DNA of 64,000 nucleotides from Candidatus Pantoea haifensis. Lineage in GTDB: Bacteria; Pseudomonadota; Gammaproteobacteria; Enterobacterales; Enterobacteriaceae. The stretch covers positions 1,488,001-1,552,000 of the forward strand of contig JAGTWN010000004.1 of NCBI GenBank assembly GCA_018842655.1, written 5' to 3'. Below are positions 46,996 through 56,373 of the stretch, in pieces (position 1 is the stretch's first letter; each line of letters begins with the position of its first letter). The position numbers were made by a program, and so were the translations under genes. Below the pieces are notes generated by a model. The model saw only the letters and a program-made list of their open reading frames with translations, made no database searches and had not been told where the DNA came from.

Positions 46996-47098
46996 CGCCC
47001 CGTTCCAACGATTCCTCTGTAGTTCAGTCGGTAGAACGGCGGACTGTTAATCCGTATGTCACTGGTTCGAGTCCAGTCAGAGGAGCCAAATTCGAAAA
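46996..47098 (+). repeat. 103-bp direct repeat, copy 2 (tRNA-Asn with flanks)
   Basis: Identical to 42736-42838. Identity stops just before the terminator stem, and each copy has its own unrelated terminator. Confidence 0.85.
47013..47088 (+). tRNA. tRNA-Asn (anticodon GTT)
   Basis: Identical in all 76 bases to the copy at 42753-42828, including the encoded CCA. Anticodon GTT is at 47046-47048. Confidence 0.97.
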
Positions 47099-47128
47099 GC
47101 CCGGTCTTTGCAAAAAGACCGGGCTTTT
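47095..47128 (+). terminator. Rho-independent terminator of tRNA-Asn copy 2
   Basis: AAAAGCCCGGTCTTT and AAAGACCGGGCTTTT form a perfect 15-bp stem with a GCAA loop and a T run. It differs in sequence from the first copy's terminator but has the same geometry. Confidence 0.92.
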
Positions 47129-47197
47129 TTCGTTGTGTTGAAAAATGGTGTCGAGACGTTGAGCCAGAAAGGGCTGCGGCCTGGCCGCAGCACATTA

Positions 47198-48219
47198 TTA
47201 ACGCCAGCCTAATTCTGGCGCGACGTATTTCAGGATCGATTCAATCACGTGTGCATTGTACGCCACACCGAGCTGGTTTGGCACGGTGAGCAGCAGCGTA
47301 TCTGCTTCCGCAATGGCTTCATCCTGCGCCAGTTGTTTAATTAACGCTTCCGGCTCCGCCGCATAGCTTCGGCCAAAAATGGCGCGGTTTTTTCGTCCAG
47401 GAAGCCTACCGAATCCTGCTCCTGACCGCTGCGGCCAAAGTAAGCCCGGTCCGTATCATTAACTAACGCAAAGATGCTGCGACTGACAGAAACGCGCGGC
47501 TCATGCGTGTGCCCGGCAGCTTTCCATGCTTCACGGTAAGCCCGGATCTGCTTCGCCTGCTGAATGTGGAACGGCTCACCGGTTTCGTCATCTTTTAAGG
47601 TTGAGCTTTGCAGATTCATCCCCATCTTCGCTGCCCACTCTGCCGTGGCGTTGGAGCCGGAACCCCACCAGATACGCTCACGTAAGCCCGCAGAGAAAGG
47701 TTCCAGGCGCAGCAGACCCGGCGGATTGGGAAACATCGGCTGTGGATTCGGCTTCGCAAAACCTTCACCACGCAACGCGTCAAGGAACACTTCTGTGTGA
47801 CGACGTCCCATATCCGCGTCAGATTCCCCCTCTTGTGGCGCGTAGCCAAAATAGCGCCAGCCATCAATCACCTGCTCAGGTGAGCCACGACTTATCCCCA
47901 GTTGCAGGCGGCCACCAGAAATCAGGTCAGCAGCGCCAGCATCCTCCACCATATAGAGCGGATTTTCGTAGCGCATATCGATAACGCCAGTGCCGATTTC
48001 GATTTTGCTTGTGCGTGCGCCCACCGCAGCCAGGAGCGGAAACGGTGAACTGAGCTGGCGGGCAAAGTGGTGTACGCGAAAATAAGCCCCATCAGCCCCC
48101 AGTTCTTCGGCGGCAACCGCCAGATCAATGGATTGCAGCAGCACATCCTGCGCCGAGCGCGTCGCTGACTGCTGAGAAGGCGTCCAGTGACCAAAGGATA
48201 AAAAACCAATCTTTTTCAT
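47198..48219 (-). CDS. LLM-class flavin-dependent oxidoreductase (frameshifted)
   Basis: This ~340-residue luciferase-like monooxygenase has MKKIGFLSFGHWTPSQQSAT at the start (ATG 48219), AVAAEELGADGAYFRVHHFA, PFPLLAAVGARTSKIEIGTG and RLQLGISRGSPEQVIDGWRY, all typical. The last ~60 codons are displaced by a break near 47375 in a T/A run. In the right frame they read AIFGRSYAAEPEALIKQLAQ, then VPNQLGVAYNAHVIESILKY and a stop at 47198. It uses reduced FMN to oxygenate an unknown substrate. Confidence 0.87.
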
Positions 48220-48369
48220 GCGTTGCTTCTCCGTGCGGGCCGTTTGCGCCCTTTTAACTTGATGGGCAAAGGTTACGCCAGCCGGGTCGCCACTGATAGT
48301 CAATTTCTTTCAACCGCATTTTCGACTTTTTCGACAGAGCTTTTGGCTGGCGTCCTTGCCCTGACATCC

Positions 48370-50463
48370 TTATTTGCGTGAAGCGATAATCTCATCAGCA
48401 ACCTGGCGTGGCGCTTGTGCATAGTGGCTGAACTCCATGCTATACGTTGCACGGCCTTGCGTCAGAGAGCGGACGCTGGTCGAGTAGCCAAACATTTCAG
48501 CCAGCGGCACTTCGGCACGAATGATGCGGCCACCAAAATGCTCGTCCATCCCCTGGACTGCGCCGCGCCGTGATGAGAGATCGCCCATGATACCGCCCGC
48601 ATACTCTTCCGGGGTTTCCACTTCTACTTTCATTACCGGTTCAAGGATCACCGGATCGGCCAGTTTCGCCGCGGCCCGAAAGCCCAGGATGCCCGCCATG
48701 CGGAACGCCATTTCTGATGAGTCAACGTCGTGGTAAGAGCCAAACGTCAGGGTCGCTTTGATATCCACAATCGGATAGCCCGCTAACACACCGGTATTGA
48801 GTGCTTCACGAATCCCTTTTTCCACCGATGGTATATATTCACGCGGCACCACACCGCCTTTGGTGGCGTCTTCAAAGGCAAAACCGCTGCCGGGTTCACG
48901 CGGGGCCAGACTCAGCACTACGTGCCCGTACTGCCCTTTTCCCCCGACTGACGTACGAACTTGCCTTCTACATCCTGCACCGCTTTGCGTATCGTTTCGC
49001 GGTAGGTAACCTGTGGTCGGCCAATATTCGCCTCAACGCCAAATTCGCGTTTCAGGCGATCAACGATAATCTCCAGATGCAGTTCTCCCATGCCGGAGAT
49101 GATTGCCTGGCCAGATTCTTCATCGGTGTGCAGATGAAACGACGGATCTTCTGCCGCCAGGCGCTGTAAGGCGAAACCCATTTTTTCCTGATCGCCTTTG
49201 GTCTTTGGCTCAATCGACAATGAAATAACCGGCTCGGGAAATTCCATCCGTTCAAGGGTGATCACCGCGTTGGGATCGCACAGCGTTTCACCGGTTGTGG
49301 CCTCTTTTAATCCCACGCAGGCCGCGATATCACCCGCGCGGATTTCATCAATTTCATGGCGGGCATTAGCATGCATCTGGACGATACGGCCGATGCGCTC
49401 TTTCCTGCCTTTCACGGCGTTAAATACGCTGTCGCCTTTGCGCAGCACGCCGGAATAGACCCGTACAAACGTCAGTTGCCCGACAAACGGATCGCTCATG
49501 AGTTTGAACGCCAGCGCCGAAAATGGCTCGTTATCATCTGCATGTCGCTCGACGACATGACCCTTTCGTCCATCCCTTGTATAGAGGGAATATCTGCTGG
49601 CGAGGGCATCAGTTCAATGACGGCATCCAGCATGCGTTGCACGCCCTTGTTTTTGAATGCGCTGCCGCACAGCATCGGCTGGATCTCCCCGCCAGGGTTC
49701 TCAGACGCAGCCCTTGTGTCACCTGCGCTTCAGTGAGATCGCCGTTTTCCAGCCAGGCCTCGGTCAGGGTTTCGTTGGCTTCTGCCGCGACGGCAACCAT
49801 TTTCTCTCGCCAGATTTGCGCTTCTGCTCGCAGCGCCTCGGGGATGTCGCTATAACTGAAGCTCATCCCCTGCGTGGCGTCATCCCAGTAAATCGCCTGC
49901 ATTTTATTCAGGTCGATAACACCGACAAAATGCTCTTCGCTGCCAATGGGGATCACAATCGGCACCGGATGGGCTTTCAGCCGATCCTGCATCATCTGCA
50001 CCACGCGGAAGTAATCCGCGCCCTGACGATCCATTTTATTGACGAAAGCCAGACGCGGAACGTGGTATTTATTGGCCTGTCGCCAGACGGTTTCCGATTG
50101 TGGCTGTACGCCGCCCACGGCGTCATAAACCATCACCGCACCGTCCAGCACCCGCATCGAACGCTCCACTTCAATGGTGAAATCAACGTGACCGGGAGTA
50201 TCAATGATGTTGATACGGTGCGGTTCGAACCGGCTATCCATGCCCGGCCAGAAGCAGCTCACCGCAGCAGACGTAATGGTAATGCCACGCTCCTGCTCCT
50301 GCGCCATCCAGTCAGTTGTTGCTGCGCCATCATGCACCTCTCCCAGCTTGTGGCTCATTCCGGTGTAAAACAAAATGCGCTCAGTTGTGGTGGTTTTACC
50401 GGCATCGATGTGCGCGGAGATGCCGATATTGCGGTAACGTTCGACAGGCAGGGTTCGGGGCAT
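48370..50463 (-). CDS. Second elongation factor G (FusA paralog, frameshifted)
   Basis: This is a full-length EF-G GTPase, ~698 codons. The G domain has [20 protein letters not shown] (P loop), [36 protein letters not shown] and [16 protein letters not shown]. Later domains show [57 protein letters not shown] and [20 protein letters not shown]. Breaks near 49705, 49560 and 48920 split it. It is not in the usual rpsL-rpsG-fusA-tuf operon and diverges from enteric FusA ([18 protein letters not shown]). It may be a special-purpose EF-G for ribosome rescue, recycling or drug tolerance (inference). AAGGAC precedes the ATG. Confidence 0.88.
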
Positions 50464-50540
50464 GATGCGTCCTTAGTCAGTTTGACTGATAATGCGGTGA
50501 GCACCAATTGCTCACCCGCGCCAGCAAGCTTAGACCAATG

Positions 50541-50573
50541 GTACGTATAAATACGAACAGTTTGAGCTATAAT
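50541..50573 (+). promoter_or_regulatory. Promoter and likely ArsR operator
   Basis: GTACGTATAAATACGAAC (50541-50558) is a near-perfect dyad with a CGTAT-AA-ATACG core. TATAAT follows at 50568-50573, so the dyad covers the -35 zone. The regulator gene begins 32 bp further on. Autoregulation is likely by analogy with ArsR-family repressors. Confidence 0.6.
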
Positions 50574-50604
50574 GCGTCAGGTAAATCACACACTCAGGAA
50601 ATTC

Positions 50605-50910
50605 ATGATTACGAATCATCCCGAAGCGGAGCAGATCCGCCTCGAAAATATTTTGTTTGCTTTAGGTAATCCGCTGCGGCTGGACATTGTACAAACGCTG
50701 GCACGAGAAGGAGAACAGTCTTGCGGCATGCTACGCGGCGAAGTCGCGAAATCTACCATGACCCATCACTGGCGCGTGCTGCGTGACAGCGGCGTCATCT
50801 GGCAGCGCCCACTCGGCAGGGAAAATCTGATTTCTTTACGTCGTGACGATCTGGAACAGCGTTTTCCTGGCTTACTGGAGAGCCTGCTGACGGCAATGAC
50901 GCATAATTAA
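50605..50910 (+). CDS. ArsR-family HTH regulator
   Basis: This is a 101-residue winged-helix protein. I place the start at ATG 50605 (MITNHPEAEQ), which follows CAGGAA; an upstream in-frame start at 50572 overlaps the -10 box. The fold is seen in ENILFALGNPLRLDIVQTLA (helices 1-2) and SCGMLRGEVAKSTMTHHWRV with LRDSGVIWQRPLGRENLISL (recognition helix and wing). No cysteine or histidine metal cluster typical of ArsR/SmtB is apparent, so it may respond to something other than metal. It is divergent from the EF-G paralog and 67 bp before the reductase gene. Confidence 0.87.
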   Translation: MITNHPEAEQIRLENILFALGNPLRLDIVQTLAREGEQSCGMLRGEVAKSTMTHHWRVLRDSGVIWQRPLGRENLISLRRDDLEQRFPGLLESLLTAMTHN

Positions 50911-50977
50911 GCATTTCCTGGCTGGAAACCGCTGTCGCCACGCTTTAAGGTAACGATTTCAGCTAAAGGGAAACTTC

Positions 50978-51892
50978 ATGCGCATTTTGATAGTCGGCGC
51001 CGGTGCAACCGGCGGATATTTTGGCGCGCGTCTGGCCCAGGCGGGAGAGGACGTTACGTTTCTGGTGCGTGAGCGCCGTTACCAACAGCTGCAAGAGACC
51101 GGACTGATCTTGCAGACGCCGCAAGGCACCGAAACCTTGCAGCCACAGCTGGTACAGGCGCAAACGCTGAACAGCCATTACGACCTGATTATTCTGACGG
51201 TGAAAAGTTTTGGCCTCGATCAGGCGATGGATGACATCACGCCTGCGGTCGGTCCTGACACCTTAATCATGCCGATCCTCAACGGCATGCGGCATATTGA
51301 TATCCTGCGCAGTCGCTTTGGTGACGGCAAGGTGATTGGCGGCTTGTGTAAGATCAATGCAACGCTTGGCCCTGAGGGCGAAGTGGTGCAGATGACGCCG
51401 CTGCACCAGATTTTTTATGGGGCGCTGAACGGTGAAAACGATGCACGATTACAGCGTGTCGATGCCGCGTTGCGTGGCAGCGGGGTCGATACCATTTTTA
51501 GCGAGGATATTATCAGCGAGCTGTGGGAAAAGTGGCTGCTGCTCAGCACGCTCGGTGCCGTGTGCTGCCTGGCCCGTGGCAATACGCAGCAGGTGTTGAA
51601 TTCACAGGGCGGTGAAGCGTTGCTGCAAGATATTTTCACTGAAATCCTGACAATTATCAGTGCAGACGGCTATCAGCCTCGTCCGGCGATAACTGCGAAA
51701 ATCTATGAGTCGCTGAACAATCCCGCTACGCCGATGACCTCATCACTGTATCGCGATCTGACGCAAGGCTACGACATCGAAGCCGGACAGGTGATAGGTG
51801 ATCTGCTGCTGCGCGCCCTGCGCAACGGCATCAGTGCGCCGTTGCTGAATGCGGTGAACGTTAACCTGCAGGTCTATTTGCAGGGACGCTAA
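50978..51892 (+). CDS. 2-dehydropantoate 2-reductase family protein (PanE/ApbA-like)
   Basis: This is a 304-residue NADPH-dependent reductase. The N-terminus MRILIVGAGATGGYFGARLA is the Rossmann motif. ILTVKSFGLDQAMDDI, NGMRHIDILRSRFGDGKVIG, ELWEKWLLLSTLGAVCCLAR and MTSSLYRDLTQGYDIEAGQV with the conserved Lys and Glu positions follow the family. It differs from enteric PanE in wording, so it is probably a paralog, not the pantothenate enzyme. It is read after the ArsR gene, possibly in one transcript. Confidence 0.88.
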   Translation: MRILIVGAGATGGYFGARLAQAGEDVTFLVRERRYQQLQETGLILQTPQGTETLQPQLVQAQTLNSHYDLIILTVKSFGLDQAMDDITPAVGPDTLIMPILNGMRHIDILRSRFGDGKVIGGLCKINATLGPEGEVVQMTPLHQIFYGALNGENDARLQRVDAALRGSGVDTIFSEDIISELWEKWLLLSTLGAVCCLARGNTQQVLNSQGGEALLQDIFTEILTIISADGYQPRPAITAKIYESLNNPATPMTSSLYRDLTQGYDIEAGQVIGDLLLRALRNGISAPLLNAVNVNLQVYLQGR

Positions 51893-51895
51893 TGC

Positions 51896-52667
51896 TTAAC
51901 GGCTAATGCGCGCCTGGAGATGGGGTAAGCGCATTAGCCTGTGCCACGCATGATCGATCTCATCCGGCATCTCGACTTCACCAAAAATCCTTTGCCTTTT
52001 GGCCCGTAGCCCTGCTCATCATTGCGCAGGCGCTGTACTTCCCCATCAATAGCGAAAGAAAACGCTCCAGCGACCACAACCCTTGCGGTGGCGCACCGAC
52101 AATGCGAACCATTCCGGCGTCGGTGATCAGTTGTGGCGTAAATACCGGCCAGTTGATGAAGCGTGGCGCATCGCTGCGGTTACGCCATTGCCAGCGAAAC
52201 GTCGCATCGGTACGGCGCTGCATTAACGGATCCTGAATCAATATAATCTGCTGAGGTTGCAGGTTATGGTTATCCAGTAAACGCTGGCTGAACGCCGCGT
52301 TTTCGCCGCAGTTGCGCGACGCCCCTTCCAGCAACAGCTGCGCGTCAGGCAATGCAGCAAAGGTGCGGGCAATTTCAGCCAGCATCTGCGCTTCACTTAA
52401 TCCCTGGGTATTGATTTGTCGATAGAGTGGATGTGCCGCCATCGCTTCTGCCAGCACGGCTGTGGCGTGACCGATGCCGCCACTGATTAACAAAGGCAAC
52501 GTGAATTTTTTAGCCAGCGCCACCGCGCCTTCAATGTTTGGCAACACGGAATGTCCCGCCAGAATCGCCAGCTCTGCGCTGATTTCACCTTCATGTGGCA
52601 TTTCATCCAGCGCCAGCCAGGCAGCGATAAGATTGATATCCTGGATGTGGTTGTCAGTGAGTTGCAT
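51896..52667 (-). CDS. YdcF/DUF218-family protein (frameshifted near end)
   Basis: This ~257-residue protein has the DUF218 Rossmann-like fold, as in E. coli YdcF. Visible parts are ELAILAGHSVLPNIEGAVAL, LPLLISGGIGHATAVLAEAM, LLEGASRNCGENAAFSQRLL and IILIQDPLMQRRTDATFRWQ. Near 51990 a T run is one base short. One more T gives GKGFFGEVEMPDEIDHAWHR and a stop at 51896, three bases from the end of the convergent reductase gene. YdcF binds S-adenosylmethionine in crystals, but its role is unknown. Confidence 0.82.
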
Positions 52668-52762
52668 ATTTTCCTCCTGTTCACCGCGCAGTCTACCCCT
52701 GTCCAGGCACGATGACAGGGAAAAATTTGCTACACTCGCCGCTCTATCTTCAGGAGAGAACC

Positions 52763-53833
52763 ATGATTTCCCGCTCCGTGACCCTTGATGACGTCGCTCA
52801 ACTGGCCGGCGTCTCTTACCAGACCGTTTCGCGCGTGCTTAATCGCTCTGAGCAGGTTTCAGCGCGCACCCGAGAAAAAGTCGAAGCGGCAATGCAGCAG
52901 CTTAATTATGTACCGAATCGCGTGGCCCAGCAGCTTGCAGGCAAAGCGACACGTACGCTCGGCCTCGCCACCAGCAATCTGTCATTAATGGCACCGGCGC
53001 AAATCGCTGCAGCCATTCAGCAGCGTGCCGCCAGCGCCGGCTATCACCTGGTGATCGCGATGAACAGCGGTCAGCCGGTCGAAGCGACAATTAATGAACT
53101 GCTGGCGCAGCGTGTGGATGGGCTACTGATCAATATGCCGTTGCAGGCTGAACGGGCGGAGCAGATTCAGGCGCTGTGCGGGGAAAAACCCACGCTGTTT
53201 TTAGATGTCGAGCCACGGGCTGCGGTAGCACAGTGTCAGTTTCCTAATGAGGCGGGTGCACGCGCCGCCGTTGACCATCTGGTTGCGCTGGGCCACGTGC
53301 AGATTGGTTTGTTAAACGGCCCCGTAGATTCAGTCGCCGCCCGCCAGCGCGAAGCGGCCTGGTTAGCGGCGCTGGCCGAGCGTCAGTTAACCCCTTATTG
53401 CCTGCTGCGCGGGGACTGGAGCGCCCGGTCGGGATATCAGGCGATGCTGAATCAGCTCCCTGACGCTTTGCCCTCAGCCCTGCTGGTGGCGAATGATCAA
53501 ATGGCGCTGGGTGCAATGCGGGCGCTGCATCAGTATGGCGTGCGCATTCCTGCGGAGATGTCGTTAGTGGGTTATGACGATACAGCGGAAAGTGCCTGGT
53601 ATCAGCCGCCACTGACCACCGTAAGGCAGGATTTGCAGCGGCTGGGTGAAGCAAGCGTTGAGCAGATAGTGTCACGCTTAGCGGGCAGCGAAACCCCTGC
53701 TTTAGCGTTAGAGACAAAACTGATTGTGCGGGAAACCACGGCGGCGCCTGGCGATGAAAGCTCAGCGTTACCTGAACTGGCGCAGCAGTTACAGCAGATA
53801 GCGCGACAACTGATGAAGCCTTCTGCGTATTAA
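52763..53833 (+). CDS. LacI-family transcriptional regulator
   Basis: This 356-residue repressor begins at ATG 52763, after CAGGAGAG. The DNA-binding head reads VTLDDVAQLAGVSYQTVSRV with LNRSEQVSARTREKVEAAM and the hinge RVAQQLAGKATRTLGLA, very like LacI itself. The ligand core has DGLLINMPLQ, IGLLNGPVDSVAARQREAAW, ALLVANDQMALGAMRALHQY and SLVGYDDTAESAWYQPPLTT. The tail (LPELAQQLQQIARQLM) has a leucine pattern like the LacI tetramer helix. No lacZ or lacY neighbour is present, so its target lies elsewhere. Confidence 0.9.
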   Translation: MISRSVTLDDVAQLAGVSYQTVSRVLNRSEQVSARTREKVEAAMQQLNYVPNRVAQQLAGKATRTLGLATSNLSLMAPAQIAAAIQQRAASAGYHLVIAMNSGQPVEATINELLAQRVDGLLINMPLQAERAEQIQALCGEKPTLFLDVEPRAAVAQCQFPNEAGARAAVDHLVALGHVQIGLLNGPVDSVAARQREAAWLAALAERQLTPYCLLRGDWSARSGYQAMLNQLPDALPSALLVANDQMALGAMRALHQYGVRIPAEMSLVGYDDTAESAWYQPPLTTVRQDLQRLGEASVEQIVSRLAGSETPALALETKLIVRETTAAPGDESSALPELAQQLQQIARQLMKPSAY

Positions 53834-53926
53834 TGCACCACTTTACAACCTGTGACCCCCTCACCCAGCGCGCCCTCTGTTTATGAGGAAGAACTAAAGT
53901 GAGGGGAGCCAGCACAAGCCCTGTGC

Positions 53927-54247
53927 TTACTGCGGCTTGACTTCGCCCATGCTTTTGAGCTTTTTCGACAGCTCGCGGCGCTCTTTAGAGAGGTCGGCGT
54001 TTTTGATGATGTACTCGTCAACACGATCTTCATAGTCAACGCGCATGCTGGCGATGATTTCCTGAATCGCCTCAATGCTCATGCCGGGTTTGATGTATTC
54101 ACTCAGGTTGTCCAACAGCAATACACGCTTCTGGTTATCACGAATTTTCTTTTCGTTGTCGGTGATTTCACGCTGCAGTTTATTTTTGCGGCGGAACATA
54201 CGCACGAATTCCAGTACGTCCTGAAATGATTGCTTGGCATTTTCCAT
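53927..54247 (-). CDS. tmaR: TmaR (YeeX), PTS regulator, coiled coil
   Basis: This 106-residue protein nearly matches E. coli YeeX/Tma[73 protein letters not shown]. It is charged and helical throughout, with coiled-coil heptads. In E. coli, TmaR holds enzyme I of the PTS at the cell poles and so tunes sugar uptake. It is convergent with the LacI gene. The frame is intact. Confidence 0.95.
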   Translation of the reverse strand: MENAKQSFQDVLEFVRMFRRKNKLQREITDNEKKIRDNQKRVLLLDNLSEYIKPGMSIEAIQEIIASMRVDYEDRVDEYIIKNADLSKERRELSKKLKSMGEVKPQ

Positions 54248-54406
54248 GATGGCACCTTCTTTGAGCCTGCTGTCGCAGGGAGAGAGTCAAAACGATCAGC
54301 TTAGCGGCTAGCCAGCCTTGTAAGCAATTTTCACAGCTAAATTCAGACTGGCTCTTATCTTAGCGCAAAGAAAGCAGTTTTCACATTAAGTCATTGTCTG
54401 AGGTGA

Positions 54407-55465
54407 TTATTTGCGCAACGCCATACGCAGCAGATCAGACATACGCTCTAACTGCTTCGCCAGCTCCAGGCTCAGCCAGACGTAACCGTAAATCGGCGTC
54501 TCCTCTAACCTTTCACTGCCTGCGTCGGCAATTAACTGCTTCAATTCCCGTGTAATTTCAGCCAGTTCATGACTGGTAGCGATCACCTGTTCGGTTTCGC
54601 CGCGTACCGCCAGAGTAGAGAGGGCGCGCAGCGTGTTTTCGGTCATCTGCTGGGTGCGACGTAAGGTTGGCGCATTGAGCAAGATCAGATGACTTTCACG
54701 AGATGCCCACCAGGCATTAATTTGCATCTCAACTGTGTACACCATATTACGGTTGATGGTTTGAATCGCTTCAAACACCGATTTCGGAATACGTGTCTCT
54801 TTACTTGACGGCTCCAGCAGTGCACGCATCTTGATGATGCTGGTGAGCAATTTGCCTAAGGGTTTACCCAGACGCGGCTTTTCCACCAGGTTATGCGAAA
54901 AACCTGCATGATAAATCGTGGCGATTTTTTCCAGCGAGTCAGACAGCTGAATACGCCAGTGGGTATAGGCGCGCTGCGCCCAGATAGCACTGAACAGCAG
55001 CGCCAGCAGCGATCCCAGAATCACATCGCCGCCGCGCCATAACGCCATAGTGAAGTCGCCTGCCGGTGCGCCCACCACCACGCTAAGGGTGATACCAATC
55101 AGCAGCGCCATATAGGGATGTTTACCCAGAGTAAGAAAACCACAGACAAACATCACCACCGCACACCAGGCCAGCATCACCGGTAACGAAATAAGCTCCA
55201 GCTTTAACGCGATCAGACCTGAAATCGATCCTGCCAGCGTACCGCTAATACGCTGTATTGCGCGCGGAAAGACGTTGCCCCACGTTGAGATAGGCCCCAT
55301 CACCACCACCAGCGTGATAAGCGGCCATGTTCCTTCGGGAATATCTGTAATGCGCACAAACAGAAAGGTCAGCAAAAAGGCAATAGCAATGCGTACACCA
55401 TGTACGCTGCGGTAATAGCGGTAGAACCAAAACTCCAGTTTCGATATTGGTTTATCAGGACGCAA
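54407..55465 (-). CDS. yeeA: YeeA-like inner-membrane FUSC-family protein
   Basis: This 352-residue protein has the same length as E. coli YeeA and strong local identity: FLFVRITDIPEGTWPLITLV, VVMGPISTWGNVFPRAIQRI, SGTLAGSISGLIALKLELIS, GDVILGSLLALLFSAIWAQR, KETRIPKSVFEAIQTINRNM. The N-terminal half holds several membrane helices of the fusaric-acid-resistance (FUSC) type, and the C-terminal half is cytoplasmic and helical. The function is unknown, with aromatic acid efflux a possibility for the family. Confidence 0.93.
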   Translation of the reverse strand: MRPDKPISKLEFWFYRYYRSVHGVRIAIAFLLTFLFVRITDIPEGTWPLITLVVVMGPISTWGNVFPRAIQRISGTLAGSISGLIALKLELISLPVMLAWCAVVMFVCGFLTLGKHPYMALLIGITLSVVVGAPAGDFTMALWRGGDVILGSLLALLFSAIWAQRAYTHWRIQLSDSLEKIATIYHAGFSHNLVEKPRLGKPLGKLLTSIIKMRALLEPSSKETRIPKSVFEAIQTINRNMVYTVEMQINAWWASRESHLILLNAPTLRRTQQMTENTLRALSTLAVRGETEQVIATSHELAEITRELKQLIADAGSERLEETPIYGYVWLSLELAKQLERMSDLLRMALRK

Positions 55466-55674
55466 GATGGTTTTCCGGTTGCAGGATCATTATGTGCGCT
55501 ATTTTAACCCGTCGCGTTGCTAAGGCTTAATCACGCTTTTCCATTTCAAGACAGTGTTGACCTTCCCTTACAATTATCAACAAACAGTTTACATGGCGCG
55601 ACCACCCATAAAACAAACATATAACTTATTGTTAAGGTTGTTCTTTTTTATTTAACACAGAGAAAGAGAGCAAC

Positions 55675-55815
55675 ATGAAAAAAGAGCCAGGCTGGCTGTT
55701 TTTCAACGCAGAAGAAGCGCGTACTGTTGAAGCGATGGTTGACTGCCGACAACCTCAGCGGGGGCGGCAAAGACGCAGGATATGCCCCCTTCATTGATCA
55801 CGACAGGGCAGCGAC
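55675..55815 (+). pseudogene. Remnant of gluconate 2-dehydrogenase gamma subunit
   Basis: The ATG with an AGAAAGAGAG site starts MKKEPGWLFFNAEEARTVEA and MVDC. Another frame then reads DNLSGGGKDAGYAPFIDH and DRAATAL. Together these match the FFxxxEAxxVxAxVDRLIPxDxLxGGKxAGxxxFIDxQLA pattern of the small subunit of membrane gluconate 2-dehydrogenases. About 10 bases of the motif and the remaining ~150 codons are missing, as are the large flavoprotein and cytochrome subunits that should follow. It is a deletion scar in the conserved yeeA-sbmC interval. Confidence 0.7.
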
Positions 55816-55827
55816 CGCACTGCCCTG

Positions 55828-56286
55828 TTATTTTTTCACCGGAATGTAGAGATCGATATCCCAGACGCCACTTTGTGCCCCATCGTTGAGATAGTGATCA
55901 AAACAAGGACGCTCATCTACCTGCCAGCCGCTGCCAGGTAACCATTGCTGAAACAGCGTCAGCCAGGGTTTAGCGAAATCGCCATCATCGACCACCACCC
56001 GTGCGACAGCATACTTGCCACCCGCTAACTCACCTTTTTGCGGCGCACCCTCACCCGCAGGCTGATAGTCAGCGTTCACGCTGATTACGGTATCAATGGC
56101 CCGCTGTGAAGCAGCAGCGTCATTGGGATTACCGTGATAGATCGCCATCCATTCGCCGGTAAGATTGTGCTGCGTCACCCATTCAGACAGGCGGGCAAAT
56201 CCTTCTGGCACCGTTTCGTCCCACGGCCCGATTAAATGAAATCCGACCCAGGGCGTAGCTTCGCGTTCAACGATGGTTACCTTCAT
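55828..56286 (-). CDS. sbmC: SbmC/GyrI-like DNA gyrase inhibitor
   Basis: This 152-residue GyrI-like protein (AraC effector-binding fold) shows GFHLIGPWDETVPEGFARLS, WMAIYHGNPND, GGKYAVARVV, DDGDFAKPWLTLFQQWLPGS and CFDHYLNDGAQSGVWDIDLY, as in E. coli SbmC. It protects gyrase from microcin B17 and related poisons in E. coli. Starts: ATG 56286, or GTG 56289 just before it. Order yeeA-sbmC-dacD matches E. coli. Confidence 0.92.
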   Translation of the reverse strand: MKVTIVEREATPWVGFHLIGPWDETVPEGFARLSEWVTQHNLTGEWMAIYHGNPNDAAASQRAIDTVISVNADYQPAGEGAPQKGELAGGKYAVARVVVDDGDFAKPWLTLFQQWLPGSGWQVDERPCFDHYLNDGAQSGVWDIDLYIPVKK

Positions 56287-56373
56287 CACCCTTCCTCTGT
56301 TTGTGGCTCAATGAAGCGTCCTACTCTGACACAGCAACACCGGGCGCACTTTGCGTAGGGCCACAAACCTGAA

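Noticed and set aside
42829-47012. A classical integrative island bounded by tRNA attachment sites
   Set aside because: No integrase, excisionase or mobility gene lies in the block, and the repeats are whole tRNA genes with separate promoters, so simple tRNA gene duplication with accessory genes between is equally likely.
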